Source: an uncultured Clostridia bacterium
GTDB lineage: Bacteria > Bacillota > Clostridia > Christensenellales > Borkfalkiaceae
Length of the DNA: 5,456 bases
Direction: 5' to 3'
NCBI GenBank assembly: GCA_944372565.1
Contig: CALVZR010000222.1
Coordinates: 1-5,456, forward strand
Shown here: in pieces, positions 5,451 to 5,456 of the stretch
Numbering within the stretch: position 1 is the first letter of the stretch
How the letters are laid out: every line of letters starts with the position of its first letter
The notes under the pieces: generated by a model
What the model saw: the letters and a program-made list of their open reading frames with translations, nothing else
Told to the model about the DNA's origin: nothing
Database searches by the model: none
Made by a program: the position numbers and the translations under genes

Positions 5451-5456
5451 TTGTTT
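5435..5456 (-). CDS. possible last codons of a convergent gene running in from the right edge
   Basis: On the minus strand one frame reads Asn-Asn-Gly-Ala-Gly-Gly and stops at TGA (5437-5435), followed by TTTATTTTAA and then the hairpin with a minus-strand U-tract. A Gly-rich C-terminus ending about 45 bp before a terminator is plausible. Seven codons are far too few to prove a gene, and other frames also remain open at the edge. Confidence 0.2.

Overview
The window is a bacterial chromosomal segment built around a gyrB-gyrA operon, which encodes both subunits of DNA gyrase. Several observations point to Bacillota, most likely a GC-rich member of the Clostridia. GyrB is the short type (636 residues) without the large TOPRIM-associated insertion of gammaproteobacterial GyrB. 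The two gyrase genes are adjacent and 12 bp apart. Shine-Dalgarno sequences are purine-rich (GGAG, GAGGAG), and codons favour G/C at third positions. The lineage is an inference; no phylogenetic marker was compared computationally.

Layout from left to right. Positions 2-277 (+) are the 3' end of an unidentified gene, probably a helical-repeat protein with an acidic Ala-Glu-Asn tail encoded partly by a 9-bp tandem repeat. It is followed by an intrinsic terminator (291-323). A second, long A/T-flanked hairpin (372-420) probably serves the opposite strand. It lies directly behind a very small minus-strand gene (560 to 420) for a 46-residue protein with eight cysteines in four CxxC knuckles, preceded by a clear GAGGAG ribosome binding site. 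This gene is easily missed because of its size.

Between this small gene and gyrB lies a 270-bp divergent intergenic region. It holds a GC-rich inverted repeat in the presumed leader of the small gene, a cluster of three back-to-back perfect inverted repeats (687-740), and a good gyrB promoter (TTTTCA, 17 bp, TGT-TATAAT) with a short leader containing A6 and T8 tracts.

gyrB (831-2741) and gyrA (2754-5330) are intact, with all catalytic motifs present. Their products form the A2B2 enzyme that introduces negative supercoils using ATP. GyrA carries the canonical GyrA box (QRRGGKG), which separates it from ParC, and an acidic C-terminal tail. Behind gyrA a 17-bp hairpin (5352-5389) probably ends the operon. 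Its U-tract is better on the minus strand, which suggests a convergent gene beyond the right edge.

I do not see a new multi-gene system here. The parts that deserve a second look are the eight-cysteine microprotein, the palindrome cluster in front of gyrB, and a Gln in GyrB at the position of the coumarin-contacting Arg.
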